This document shows positions 53,177 through 61,109 of a DNA stretch of 64,000 bases, piece after piece. Under the pieces are notes generated by a model. That model had not been told where the DNA came from. It did not search any database and saw only the letters and a list, made by a program, of their open reading frames with translations. Each line of letters starts with the position of its first letter. The first letter of the stretch is position 1. This stretch comes from Desulfobulbus elongatus DSM 2908 (lineage in GTDB: Bacteria; Desulfobacterota; Desulfobulbia; Desulfobulbales; Desulfobulbaceae): positions 124,001 through 188,000 of the forward strand of contig NZ_JHZB01000002.1 of assembly GCF_000621145.1 (NCBI RefSeq), in the 5' to 3' direction. Position numbers and translations under genes: made by a program.

Positions 53177-53841
53177 ACCGCATGGCCGCAGCTCTGGTGG
53201 CCACCCTGATTCTTTGGCCGGCGTGGGGGCGGCCGTCGCCCCCACTCGCGCCAATGTTTGACGCGGCGGCAGCGGCCGTGGATGTACCCGCCGACGTGAC
53301 GCGAGCCATTGCGCACGTCGAATCCGGCGGGTCGCCCTGGGCGCTCAACATCGAGGGCCGGAGCTATATCTTTGACTCCAAGGAAAAAGCCCTGCGAACT
53401 GCCAGAGCTGCGGCCGCCGCCGGCCAGTCGTTCGACTCCGGCGTTATGCAGGTCAACAGTCAATGGCTGCGGAGATATGGCATTCCGCTCGAAGCAGCCT
53501 TTGACCCGGAGGCCAATATTTATTTGGGCTCCTGGATTTTGAAGCAGGAAATGCAGCGCCTCGGCCGTACCTGGGACGCGATTGCCGCTTACCACTCGCC
53601 TGATCCGGCCAGAGGCCGAAAATATGCCGAGCTGGTTAAAGCCGCTCTGGCCCGGGGGCCGGTTACCCGAGCCGAGGCGGTAAAGAAACCAGCTCCGTCT
53701 GTTGCAGTGCCATCGCCGGCCGCGCCGGTCATCCTGACCCGTACCACCTCGTCATTGGTGGTCGAGCGCCGCGCCGGCGGCCAGGTCGCCCGAGAGGAAA
53801 AAAAGGACAGTCCCTTCGTACAGCGGTTGCGGAAATCATGA
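53173..53841 (+). CDS. Second lytic transglycosylase
   Basis: A 222-residue exported SLT enzyme: signal peptide, catalytic Glu in AIAHVESGGSPWALN, QSFDSGVMQVNSQWL and AIAAYHSPDPARGRKY. The C-terminal 60 residues are Pro/Ala/Lys-rich. It overlaps the primase gene by four bases (ATGA). Along with 45478 it gives separate enzymes to the conjugation and pilus machines. Confidence 0.88.
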   Translation: MNRMAAALVATLILWPAWGRPSPPLAPMFDAAAAAVDVPADVTRAIAHVESGGSPWALNIEGRSYIFDSKEKALRTARAAAAAGQSFDSGVMQVNSQWLRRYGIPLEAAFDPEANIYLGSWILKQEMQRLGRTWDAIAAYHSPDPARGRKYAELVKAALARGPVTRAEAVKKPAPSVAVPSPAAPVILTRTTSSLVVERRAGGQVAREEKKDSPFVQRLRKS

Positions 53842-54041
53842 CGCGGGAATGTTTGTTAAAGCGGATCGCCTATTTTGAAAGGCGGATGAAAGAGACCATC
53901 GCCCGGCAGCAGGACGCCGAGGGCAAGCGGGCTTATGCCGGCGCTCGGAGCAAATGCCAGCAAGCCAAGCGCATGCTGCTTTGTCTCGACGCCACCGGCT
54001 CCGTTGCTGGGTGGGTCAACTATAAGCTGGATGGAGAGTGA
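53838..54041 (+). CDS. Small hypothetical protein (67 aa)
   Basis: Overlaps the transglycosylase stop (ATGA). A 67-residue basic helical protein (LKRIAYFERRMKETIARQQD) with three Cys and a coiled-coil start. No family recognised. It is the last gene of this operon before a toxin-antitoxin pair on the other strand. Confidence 0.5.
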   Translation: MTRECLLKRIAYFERRMKETIARQQDAEGKRAYAGARSKCQQAKRMLLCLDATGSVAGWVNYKLDGE

Positions 54042-54056
54042 AAGATGGAAAAGACC

Positions 54057-54347
54057 CTATGCGGTCGCTTTTCCAGGGATCATTTTGATTCCCAAGGCCC
54101 GAATGACCTTTGCCACCGTCGCATATTCGGGGTTGCCCTGGCCGGAAAGGGAGCGGTACAGGTTTTCCCGATTGACTCCGGCGCGTTTCGCCACCTCCGC
54201 CATTCCTCTTTTTTTTGCCAGAAATCCCAAGGCAACAAGGAAAACGCGGGGGTCGTCGTCAAGAAAAGCATCGGCGAGGTATTGGTTAATTTCTTCCTGG
54301 CTCTCAAAGTAGTCAAAAGGATTCCAGGCTGTCGTTTCAGTCGTCAT
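54057..54347 (-). CDS. Antitoxin, HI1420-type HTH
   Basis: A 96-residue protein: EEINQYLADAFLDDDPRVFL, then a helix-turn-helix (GMAEVAKRAGVNRENLYRSL, GNPEYATVAKVIRALG) typical of the addiction-module antidote partner of RelE-like killers. Encoded three bases after its toxin. It should bind the toxin and the palindrome at 54657-54680. Confidence 0.88.
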   Translation of the reverse strand: MTTETTAWNPFDYFESQEEINQYLADAFLDDDPRVFLVALGFLAKKRGMAEVAKRAGVNRENLYRSLSGQGNPEYATVAKVIRALGIKMIPGKATA

Positions 54348-54350
54348 TTT

Positions 54351-54650
54351 TCATTCCTCCAAGTTCCGCAACGTGGCAATCGCCCGCCGAAGGTCCGCCT
54401 TCTGGCTGGTTTTGTCACCGCCACCAAGCAGCAGTACAATTCTCGCTTGCCGGATTGCGTAGTAAATCCGGTATCCGGGGCCAATAAAAAATCGCAATTC
54501 AGACACGCCTTTTTCAAGACTTCGATGGTCGCCAAAGTTGCCGGCGGCCACGCGGGTAAGCCTGTTGGCTATTGCCAATACGGCCTGCCGGTCCCGAAGG
54601 TTTTGCAGCCACTCGTCAAAGATTTGCGTCTTTTCTATTTCGTATTCCAT
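54351..54650 (-). CDS. RelE/HI1419-type toxin
   Basis: A 99-residue RelE/ParE-superfamily toxin: KTQIFDEWLQNLRDRQAVLA, FGDHRSLEKGVSELRFFIGP, YRIYYAIRQARIVLLLGGGD. The length and motif order match the HI1419 (Gp49-like) family. ATG 54650 gives the normal N-terminus; an upstream TTG would include operator sequence. The pair helps keep the element in the population. Confidence 0.88.
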   Translation of the reverse strand: MEYEIEKTQIFDEWLQNLRDRQAVLAIANRLTRVAAGNFGDHRSLEKGVSELRFFIGPGYRIYYAIRQARIVLLLGGGDKTSQKADLRRAIATLRNLEE

Positions 54651-54656
54651 ATCGAT

Positions 54657-54680
54657 ATTTGTAGCGTATACGCTACAAAT
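54657..54680. promoter_or_regulatory. 24-bp perfect palindrome (toxin-antitoxin / topoisomerase operator)
   Basis: A perfect inverted repeat, ATTTGTAGCGTA and its complement with no spacer. It lies seven bases from the toxin start and 25 from the topoisomerase gene on the other strand, so one repressor could control both directions. The length and position are as expected for an HTH antitoxin operator. Confidence 0.75.
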
Positions 54681-54704
54681 TGTCAACCATTAAGGAGAAA
54701 ATAA

Positions 54705-56723
54705 ATGAACCTCGTAATAGTGGAATCACCCGGCAAGATAAAAAAAATTCAATCATTTCTTGGGGCATCGTTCCGGGTCATGGCAAGCGTGGGTCACGTC
54801 CGCGACTTGCCGGAAAAGGAAATAGGCGTCGAGCCGCCTGATTTCCGGCCGCATTATGTCCCGACGGATCGCGGCAAAGATGTTTTGGCAAAATTGGCAT
54901 CTGCGGCCAAGGATGCCGAAGCCGTCTATCTGGCGACCGATCCGGACCGGGAAGGTGAGGCAATCGCCTGGCATCTTGAAGATGCCCTGCGCCTCAAAGG
55001 AGCAAAGCGGATCACTTATACCGAGATCACCGACACGGCGGTCAAAGCCGCCCTGGGCAACGCCCGGAGCGTCGACCGTGACCTGGTGGCCGCGCAGGAA
55101 GGCCGCCGGGTCCTGGACCGCCTGGTCGGGTACATGGTTTCGCCGGTGCTGTCCCGGCAGGTTGGGGAACGCTTCTCGGCCGGCCGTGTACAGTCACCGG
55201 CGGTGCGCTTGGTCGTGGATCGTGAACGCGCCATCCGCAATTTCCGCGTCACGGTGCATTACGGCGTAGAACTGACGTTTGAAGCGGCCGAGCATATCAC
55301 AGACGGCTGGAAAGCAGCCTGGTTGCCAAAACGCGGTTGGCTGGCCGAGGGAGAGGAATACATCCTCGACAAGGCTATTGCCGCCCAGGTTGCCGCCGTC
55401 AGTGCCCTGGAGGTGTCGGATTGCCAGGAATCCGAAAGCAAGGCTGCGCCGCCTGCACCGTTTGTCACGTCGACCTTGCAGCAGGCGGCCAGCGCCGCCT
55501 TGAAGATCAACCCGAAGCGGACAATGGAGCTGGCGCAAAAGCTTTATGAGGCCGGCCATATTACTTATATGCGCACCGACTCGCCGAACCTCTCGGAGGA
55601 GGCTGTAGCAGCGATCCGGAGCTGGGCTGGTCAGCATGACTATCCGCTCCCGGCCAAACCGAGGGCCTGGAAAAGCAAGGCTGGGGCACAGGAAGCTCAT
55701 GAGGCGATCCGGCCGACGCATATCGAGGTAGAGGAGGCAGGGGAGACGGAGGAAGAAAAGGCGTTGTACCGGATGATTCGGTTGCGGGCCATTGCCAGCC
55801 AGTTGTCGGACGCGGTGTTTGCCGTGCGCGTGGTGACGCTGACGGGCACCGTGGACGGTAAACAGGCCGTCGTCTTCGAGGCAAGGGGTCGGGCTTTGAT
55901 CGAGCCTGGCTGGAAGGCGTTGACGGCCAAGGACGAGACCGACGAGGACGACGAGGAGCCTGAAAACCAGGTGCCGCAGGTGGAACCTGGCCGCCAACTC
56001 TCGCCGCAGGCAGCCACGGTGTTGACCAAGAAAACCAAGCCGCCGGCACGATACACCGAGGCCGCGCTGATCAAGGAGCTGGAGCATCGCGGCATAGGCC
56101 GGCCATCCACTTATGCGGCCATCTTGGACAACATCACCGGCCGAGGATACCTCCAACTGGAGAAGCGTCAACTGGTGCCCACGGCCAAGGGTGAAAAGGT
56201 TGTGGATTCCCTCGTCGATTACTTCGCATTCCTCGATTATGAGTTCACGCGCCAGATGGAGGAGGACCTGGACCGGATCGCGGAAGGCCAGGTTCAATAT
56301 CTGGCTGTCGTCTCCGCCGCCCATTCCCAGCTTGATCAAGAGTTGGGGCAATTTGTGGTTAAGACCTCGCCGAAATGCCCGGATTGCGGCAAGCCGCTCC
56401 GGCACATGGTCAAAGCCGACTCCAAGGACAAAAAAGGGTACAACTTTTGGTCGTGCTCGGGTTATCCGGATTGCCCGGCTACCTTCGCCGATGCGGGCGG
56501 GGTGCCTGGCGACCGCCAGGAAAAAAAGGCTCTGGAGCCGAGTGGTTTTGATTGTCCGAAATGTGGCAAGCCGCTGATCCGGCGCACAGGGACCAGCAAG
56601 GCGGGCAAGCCTTATGACTTTTTCGGCTGCTCGGGCTTCAAGGCAGGATGCAAGGCTTCCTTTGATGTCAAAGAAGACGGCACCCCGGACTTCGAGAAGG
56701 CGGAAAAGAAAAAGCAATCATGA
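54705..56723 (+). CDS. Type IA DNA topoisomerase
   Basis: A 672-residue topoisomerase. N-terminal Toprim (LVIVESPGKIKKIQSFLGAS; YLATDPDREGEAIAWHLED), active-site Tyr288 in ITYMRTDSPN, GRPSTYAAILDNI, and two C-terminal four-Cys zinc modules (CPDCGKPL; CPKCGKPLIRR). Shorter than chromosomal TopA and typical of plasmid/ICE-borne enzymes (IncP TraE-like). It probably resolves intermediates during transfer or replication. AAGGAG precedes the ATG. Confidence 0.93.
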   Translation: MNLVIVESPGKIKKIQSFLGASFRVMASVGHVRDLPEKEIGVEPPDFRPHYVPTDRGKDVLAKLASAAKDAEAVYLATDPDREGEAIAWHLEDALRLKGAKRITYTEITDTAVKAALGNARSVDRDLVAAQEGRRVLDRLVGYMVSPVLSRQVGERFSAGRVQSPAVRLVVDRERAIRNFRVTVHYGVELTFEAAEHITDGWKAAWLPKRGWLAEGEEYILDKAIAAQVAAVSALEVSDCQESESKAAPPAPFVTSTLQQAASAALKINPKRTMELAQKLYEAGHITYMRTDSPNLSEEAVAAIRSWAGQHDYPLPAKPRAWKSKAGAQEAHEAIRPTHIEVEEAGETEEEKALYRMIRLRAIASQLSDAVFAVRVVTLTGTVDGKQAVVFEARGRALIEPGWKALTAKDETDEDDEEPENQVPQVEPGRQLSPQAATVLTKKTKPPARYTEAALIKELEHRGIGRPSTYAAILDNITGRGYLQLEKRQLVPTAKGEKVVDSLVDYFAFLDYEFTRQMEEDLDRIAEGQVQYLAVVSAAHSQLDQELGQFVVKTSPKCPDCGKPLRHMVKADSKDKKGYNFWSCSGYPDCPATFADAGGVPGDRQEKKALEPSGFDCPKCGKPLIRRTGTSKAGKPYDFFGCSGFKAGCKASFDVKEDGTPDFEKAEKKKQS

Positions 56724-56750
56724 GTGGCTACCTCGGCAGCAAGGCGGCAT

Positions 56751-56802
56751 TGGTATCAATCAAGCACCAGGTCCTCAACCTGGCCAGGCAAAACTGGTAT
56801 CA
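56751..56802. promoter_or_regulatory. TGGTATC multi-box element, copy 3 (partial)
   Basis: Two direct boxes, TGGTATC at 56751-56757 and 56795-56801, 44 apart. The sequence after the second (AAAACCAGCTCCGGA) matches the inverted half of copy 1. There is no third box; the adjoining GHKL gene is truncated just here. It may be a partly deleted copy. Confidence 0.55.
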
Positions 56803-57307
56803 AAACCAGCTCCGGAGGCCCCGCCCGGGAATTTCAAAAAGACCCCAATGGAGCCAACACGCAACTAAATCATGAAGGCCGTCCTCCCGTTGCGCCCGCG
56901 TGAGTACCAACACCTGACTGCCGAGCAGAGCTATTGCCAACCGTCCGATTCCTTTTTCTCCGGTAATCGGACGACGTTTCATGCCGTCAGGACGGAAATG
57001 GTTTGAAGAAGCATCCCCAACCTTGCTTTCGGTACCGAGAACCAACCATTTTTCTTCAAAATCATGGCGGGTCATCCCAATACCATCATCCCTCACTATG
57101 ATAAAACCTTTATCCTTTGGCCCGGAATCTTCAAAATAATCCACACGCACATGAGCGGCATATGCATCATGGGCATTTTTGAAGAGTTCGCTGAGTGCAT
57201 TCTGAATGCTGGCGTGGGCAGGTCTTAATAAGAATTGTGAACAGGCTTTGGGCCTCGCCCGATCCGAAAAAAACAGTGGCTGGGAGCGCTGAGCCGAAAG
57301 GTTTCAC
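56800..57307 (-). pseudogene. Broken GHKL-type ATPase gene
   Basis: The 5' part of an Hsp90/MutL-like ATPase. The N box SELFKNAHDAYA (about 57190-57155) and G1 box VRDDGIGMT, then GEKGIGRLAIALLG are clear, so ATP binding was once intact. The likely start is GTG 57307, just after the HTH gene, but that frame (ATVFFGSGEAQSLF) must shift near 57222-57235 to reach the N box. The 3' end stops at a multi-box element after WLHWGLFEIPG, so the gene is also truncated. Full-length relatives are often cargo or defence proteins. Confidence 0.7.
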
Positions 57308-57311
57308 ATTT

Positions 57312-57761
57312 TCACCTTGTTGGATAAGGTGCGCCCAGCCCTTCGGCCGCAATATCCATCTGTGTCAGCGCCTCTTGCTGCACAGCTTTCATTTCTTTCA
57401 CGCAACGCTGTGCTGTTTTGCAACTCATCCTTTCCAGTATGCCAATACACATCTCGGCCAGTTCCATTTCCCTTGCTGCGGCGCGATAGTCGTTTAGATA
57501 TTTGCGTCGCTGTTTGGCATTTTTTGCTTGTGTGGGCAGCGCCCCCGAGTCATCGTCTTCACCTCGCAACCATGGTATGGATACATCAAAATAATCGCTC
57601 AATTTCACAAGGGTTTCGTCGGTAGGACAACCCAAGCCCGCAAGATACCTGTCAACGCTATTTCGGTTTATTCCTGTCAATCGACAGAATTCATTGCGGC
57701 TAATTTTTGCCGGTATGTGCTGCCTCAAGAGTTCAACGACTCTCGGATAAGTTTCCTTCAT
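57312..57761 (-). CDS. XRE-type regulator (149 aa)
   Basis: N-terminal helix-turn-helix (ISRNEFCRLTGINRNSVDRY) ending in YFDVSIPWLRGED, a motif that recurs in the next gene. The C-terminal half is helical and charged (YRAAAREMELAEMCIGILER). It follows the 57765-58505 gene by three bases. It probably regulates itself and the now-broken ATPase gene. Confidence 0.75.
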   Translation of the reverse strand: MKETYPRVVELLRQHIPAKISRNEFCRLTGINRNSVDRYLAGLGCPTDETLVKLSDYFDVSIPWLRGEDDDSGALPTQAKNAKQRRKYLNDYRAAAREMELAEMCIGILERMSCKTAQRCVKEMKAVQQEALTQMDIAAEGLGAPYPTR

Positions 57762-57764
57762 GCA

Positions 57765-58505
57765 TCACCTCGCATCACGCGAATCCTCGCCACGCAGCCA
57801 ATGTACAGACACTCCTAAATAACCTGCAATTTTTTCAACAAAATTCTCTCTAAGCGGCTGTTTTCCTGTAAGCACTCTCCCTATGTAGGATTGGGAGAAA
57901 CCTGTTTGTTCAGCAATTTTTGCAAACAATCCATGCCTCCCCCATTCTTCGTTTTTCCGGAGCATGTTAATTATTTTTTCCAAAACAACTATTTGATTTT
58001 CCTCGTTATTCAAAAATTCCGATAAGGATAACTCGGTAATGCGGCTGTTTAACTGCTCATTGTTTTTCGCCTTTTCCCTCATCGGTTCTTTGTCATTTTC
58101 TGCCGCATTATGGCGCCCCGCACGGCGAAGATCGTCAAGAACCTTTTCGTTGGTGCGGCCAAATAGGTGGGCTACCAATGCGCACGGACCCGACATGATG
58201 AGTTCGTCTTTATTGTAGACGATCCATCTAATGGTTGCCTGATAACTACTATCATCGAGACGCTTTTTTGCTTCCTCGTATTCCTTCGGATCATCGCCAC
58301 GTAGCCAAGGCACAGATACGTCAAAATAATCGGCCAACTTTCTGAGGTTTTCGTGCGTTGGCTCACCTATCCCTTTGAGATATCGCTGAACGGTTGACAG
58401 GGTTAGGCCTGATTCCCTCGCCACAGCACTTTGACTCTTTTCACCAACAGCTTTGGTTAAAAGGTCCACGACACGCTGAGGAGTTACCCCGCTTTTGCGA
58501 GCCAT
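57765..58505 (-). CDS. Tandem XRE-type regulator (246 aa)
   Basis: Two HTH domains. Domain 1 (SQSAVARESGLTLSTVQRYL ... YFDVSVPWLRGDD) and domain 2 (KIAEQTGFSQSYIGRVLTG ... YLGVSVHWLRGED) are joined by a charged linker (EKVLDDLRRAGRHNAAENDK). Together with the next gene there are three copies of the same module. Such a protein could bridge spaced operators; the multi-box elements are candidates. Confidence 0.75.
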   Translation of the reverse strand: MARKSGVTPQRVVDLLTKAVGEKSQSAVARESGLTLSTVQRYLKGIGEPTHENLRKLADYFDVSVPWLRGDDPKEYEEAKKRLDDSSYQATIRWIVYNKDELIMSGPCALVAHLFGRTNEKVLDDLRRAGRHNAAENDKEPMREKAKNNEQLNSRITELSLSEFLNNEENQIVVLEKIINMLRKNEEWGRHGLFAKIAEQTGFSQSYIGRVLTGKQPLRENFVEKIAGYLGVSVHWLRGEDSRDAR

Positions 58506-58508
58506 TAT

Positions 58509-58763
58509 TCACTCCCCGGTTTTTTGTAGACAGTTGAATAATTTTTTGTCCGCCTCAATTTTGAGCGCGACCGCCTTTTTCAGCCGGGACAGTTCGGCTT
58601 CGAGGTCTGCGACTCGCCGGGCATTCCGGTCTCGTGCTTCGCAAACCTCCTCGAACCGCTCCACGATGTGGAGTAAGGCTTTTTGCTTGGTGATCCGTTG
58701 TTTTTCGCAGATTCTTTTCAGAATCTGCTCGTGATGTTCATCTGTCCTACAGGTAAAAGCCAT
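58509..58763 (-). CDS. Ribbon-helix-helix-like small protein
   Basis: An 84-residue protein: short strand MAFTCRTD, then helices (HHEQILKRICEKQRITKQKA) in a CopG/Arc-like arrangement, and a coiled-coil C-terminus (RRVADLEAELSRLKKAV). It lies three bases before the tandem XRE gene. Its upstream region is multi-box element copy 4, so it is a possible autoregulator. Confidence 0.6.
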   Translation of the reverse strand: MAFTCRTDEHHEQILKRICEKQRITKQKALLHIVERFEEVCEARDRNARRVADLEAELSRLKKAVALKIEADKKLFNCLQKTGE

Positions 58764-58778
58764 GTCGTTTCCCTCCGT

Positions 58779-58887
58779 TTGGTATCAAAAAGGAGCTGGC
58801 CAGGCGCATCGAGGGTGCCCTGGATGATACCATTTTGATCTCAGCGCCGGCCTGATCTGCCGGCCATGGATCTGATGAATGGTATCA
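58779..58887. promoter_or_regulatory. TGGTATC multi-box element, copy 4
   Basis: TGGTATC (58780-58786), GATACCA (58826-58832), TGGTATC (58881-58887), spaced 46 and 55. The last two form a 62-bp inverted repeat with 9-bp arms GATACCATT/AATGGTATC and a palindromic core GCCGGCC...GGCCATGG. It lies upstream of the 58509-58763 gene on the minus strand. It is nearly identical in reverse to copy 2. Confidence 0.7.
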
Positions 58888-58907
58888 CTCGCCCGCTGCT
58901 AGCGGGG

Positions 58908-59138
58908 TTATTCTTCCCCTGAAACCAAAAAAATCCCGTCGCAATGGGTGATGATGTCCTTGCCGTCACCGCTCCAGGTCAGGGTGTGCATCACCCTGCA
59001 GAAGCACTTTATTGCTTTTTCCGAACCGAACCACATTGAGTTCGGACACCTTGCGCAGACCGTTGGCACAGATTTGTTTAATGTGAGCAAGGTAGGACTG
59101 CTTATAGATGGGGTTGTTTGGTCGAGCTGGTCGTCCAT
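58908..59138 (-). CDS. Small Cys-rich protein overlapping the relaxase end
   Basis: A 76-residue protein in another frame, overlapping the last 173 bases of the relaxase gene. GAGGG lies five bases before the ATG. The C-terminal half has CARCPNS, CFCRVMHTLTW and THCDGIFLV: five Cys and a His spaced as in small metal-binding proteins found beside relaxases in related elements. The Cys pattern is unlikely in a random frame. Function unknown. Confidence 0.55.
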   Translation of the reverse strand: MDDQLDQTTPSISSPTLLTLNKSVPTVCARCPNSMWFGSEKAIKCFCRVMHTLTWSGDGKDIITHCDGIFLVSGEE

Positions 59139-60750
59139 TCGGCCCTCTTTCGATGGTGTTTCCGGTTACTGAAATTCGCTTGCCGAATTTTGCGTTAGCA
59201 TAAATTCGTGCGGCCTGGTCCTGCCCCTGCGAAAAATACAATTTCTTGCCGGCATCCCGGATGGTGCCACCGTTGGGCAGGGTAAAGATGACCACGCCCC
59301 GGTTGTCGATATCGTGCCGTACCCCGGTGAACAAGGGGCTGGTGTTCTCGCCCACCTGCTCCATCGCCGCCAGTTGCTCCATCCTGTTGATGGCCGTCAA
59401 GGCGGCCTTGTGCTTCCAGCCGAGGGGCATTGCGGCAATCCGCCGCTCCTTTGCCGCCCCGGCCAGTTTGATTTCGGCGCGTCGAGCCGCTGCGTCAGTC
59501 TGCGGCTGCGGTTTTTCTGGTTCGGTTTTTTGCGGCCGAGAGCGCAACACCGCCAGAGCAGTTTCGTTGCCCTGGTCTGCCTGCCATTTAAGGTATCCGT
59601 GCCAGTCGTGGAACGGATACTGTTCACGCACCCGCTTCAAGGAATCCCTCCCGGCTGCCTGAGCCAGCAATAAGGCTTCACGCTCTTGCAGCCGCAAAGC
59701 CTGGCAAATTTGAGCCCTGGTCTGGCGCGACATGATGCGCTGATTCTGTTCCTTTCGCCGCTCGGCTGCTCGCTGTTTGATGTCCTGCATTGTCTCCAGG
59801 GTATGCTGCCTGGCGGCTTTCAATTGCTGTTCGCGCTGGTCGATTATGCCCTTGAAATCGACATAAAGCGCATCCCGTTCCGCTGATCGCGGATGCAGCG
59901 GCCGGCGGTCGTAGTGCTCTTTGGCCACCGGCGAAATCGCGGGTTTTTCGTAGTCGCCCAACCGGGTGACCAAGCGGGTTTTGGTCAAACTCCTATCCAA
60001 GGCACTTGCCTTGATACCCTCCTTGCCGCCGGTCCGGACCACGGCCAAGCCGTTGCCCTGCGGTTTGATTTCCATGCCATACCGGCCAAAGACGGCGTGA
60101 ACGTCTGCCCATGTCGTCGCGCCTTCCAGGGCTTGCAGCAGCTCCGCCTTGCGCTCCAGGGCGTAGGACTGGAACGACTGCTCGCCGGCGTGAGCCTCCA
60201 TGGCGGCAGCCCGCTGGTCGATCTGTGGCTTTTGCCAATCTCGTTCCTCAATGCCGTTGTCAACCGCCAGACCGAATTGCTCCTCCATGGCCCGGCAGGC
60301 GGCATCCCGCTTCATCTGGTCAAAATACGGCTCGTTGATTGTGAACTTATCCGGGCGAATCAGGTTGTAGGCAACATGCAAGTGCAGATGGTTGGTATTT
60401 TTATGAACGCCGCAAACTCGCTGGTGGGCGGATAGTCCAAGGGCATCGGCCATTGCCCGCTCGATTTCCCGAAATGCTCCCGGCGTCAACTTAGATTCGT
60501 CCTCTGGCCGGAAGCTGACGATGAGGTGATAGGTTTTGTCGTTCTTGCAGCGGGTATTCATCGCCTGGGTTGCCTCGATTTCAATCAGCGCAAGATCGTA
60601 ACTTGGAGCCTGGCAGCCCTCGTGCCAAGCCAACAAGCATTTTTCGCCTTCATGGCTCGCATCCCGGCAATAATTTCCTAGCCGCCGGAAGTCATGTTTT
60701 TTCGGGTGTCCATCCTTGCCTTTCCCTGCGGGAATGCGCATGGAAATCAT
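58966..60750 (-). CDS. MOBP-type relaxase (TraI/NikB-like)
   Basis: A 594-residue relaxase. Candidate nucleophile Tyr27 in GNYCRD; metal-binding His motif with H116 and H121-L-H123-L-H125 (VHKNTNHLHLHVAYN). This is the MOBP layout, fitting the IncP-like nic site. The middle (QQLKAARQHTLETMQDIKQR) is coiled coil; the C-terminal ~100 residues carry FTLPNGGTIRDAGKKLYFS, the LPD-type end of NikB-like relaxases. ATG 60750 overlaps the upstream membrane gene. It nicks oriT and pilots the strand. Confidence 0.93.
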   Translation of the reverse strand: MISMRIPAGKGKDGHPKKHDFRRLGNYCRDASHEGEKCLLAWHEGCQAPSYDLALIEIEATQAMNTRCKNDKTYHLIVSFRPEDESKLTPGAFREIERAMADALGLSAHQRVCGVHKNTNHLHLHVAYNLIRPDKFTINEPYFDQMKRDAACRAMEEQFGLAVDNGIEERDWQKPQIDQRAAAMEAHAGEQSFQSYALERKAELLQALEGATTWADVHAVFGRYGMEIKPQGNGLAVVRTGGKEGIKASALDRSLTKTRLVTRLGDYEKPAISPVAKEHYDRRPLHPRSAERDALYVDFKGIIDQREQQLKAARQHTLETMQDIKQRAAERRKEQNQRIMSRQTRAQICQALRLQEREALLLAQAAGRDSLKRVREQYPFHDWHGYLKWQADQGNETALAVLRSRPQKTEPEKPQPQTDAAARRAEIKLAGAAKERRIAAMPLGWKHKAALTAINRMEQLAAMEQVGENTSPLFTGVRHDIDNRGVVIFTLPNGGTIRDAGKKLYFSQGQDQAARIYANAKFGKRISVTGNTIERGPNGRPARPNNPIYKQSYLAHIKQICANGLRKVSELNVVRFGKSNKVLLQGDAHPDLER

Positions 60751-61109
60751 GGCGTTTCAATCCTCCGATCTCCGATGCCGTTATCAGGCGCTCTTCCTCT
60801 CAATATCGCCTTCCCGCCCTTGGCTACCAGTTGGCCCGCCTTCTTCACCGGCCACCAAATTAATCGGAAAATTCCTTTGATGGTCGATTCAATTGCCTCC
60901 TGAATCATTACCAGGACAAATAAAAAGCCAAAGATGATCCATCTGATAGCTAGGGTGATCCACCTGATTACCAGGCCGACGACGGCCAAGCCAACCAGGG
61001 CAAGGAAACATGCCCAAAGGAGCTTTCCCCATAAAGGCCAGCTATGGGTGTCGCAGAGAGTCTTGGCTACCCGTTCCAATGCCGGCAGGCTCGAAAAAAA
61101 ATCCATCAT
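60747..61109 (-). CDS. Membrane protein of the relaxase operon
   Basis: A 120-residue protein with two hydrophobic stretches (LLWACFLALVGLAVVGLVIR; WITLAIRWIIFGFLFVLVMI) and a basic C-terminus (KKAGQLVAKGGKAILRGR). ATG 61109 follows AGGAGGGG; the frame is open upstream to 61601 but that part lies in traJ and oriT. It sits between the oriT-binding and relaxase genes with four-base overlaps. Function unknown; could anchor the relaxosome. Confidence 0.7.
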   Translation of the reverse strand: MMDFFSSLPALERVAKTLCDTHSWPLWGKLLWACFLALVGLAVVGLVIRWITLAIRWIIFGFLFVLVMIQEAIESTIKGIFRLIWWPVKKAGQLVAKGGKAILRGRAPDNGIGDRRIETP

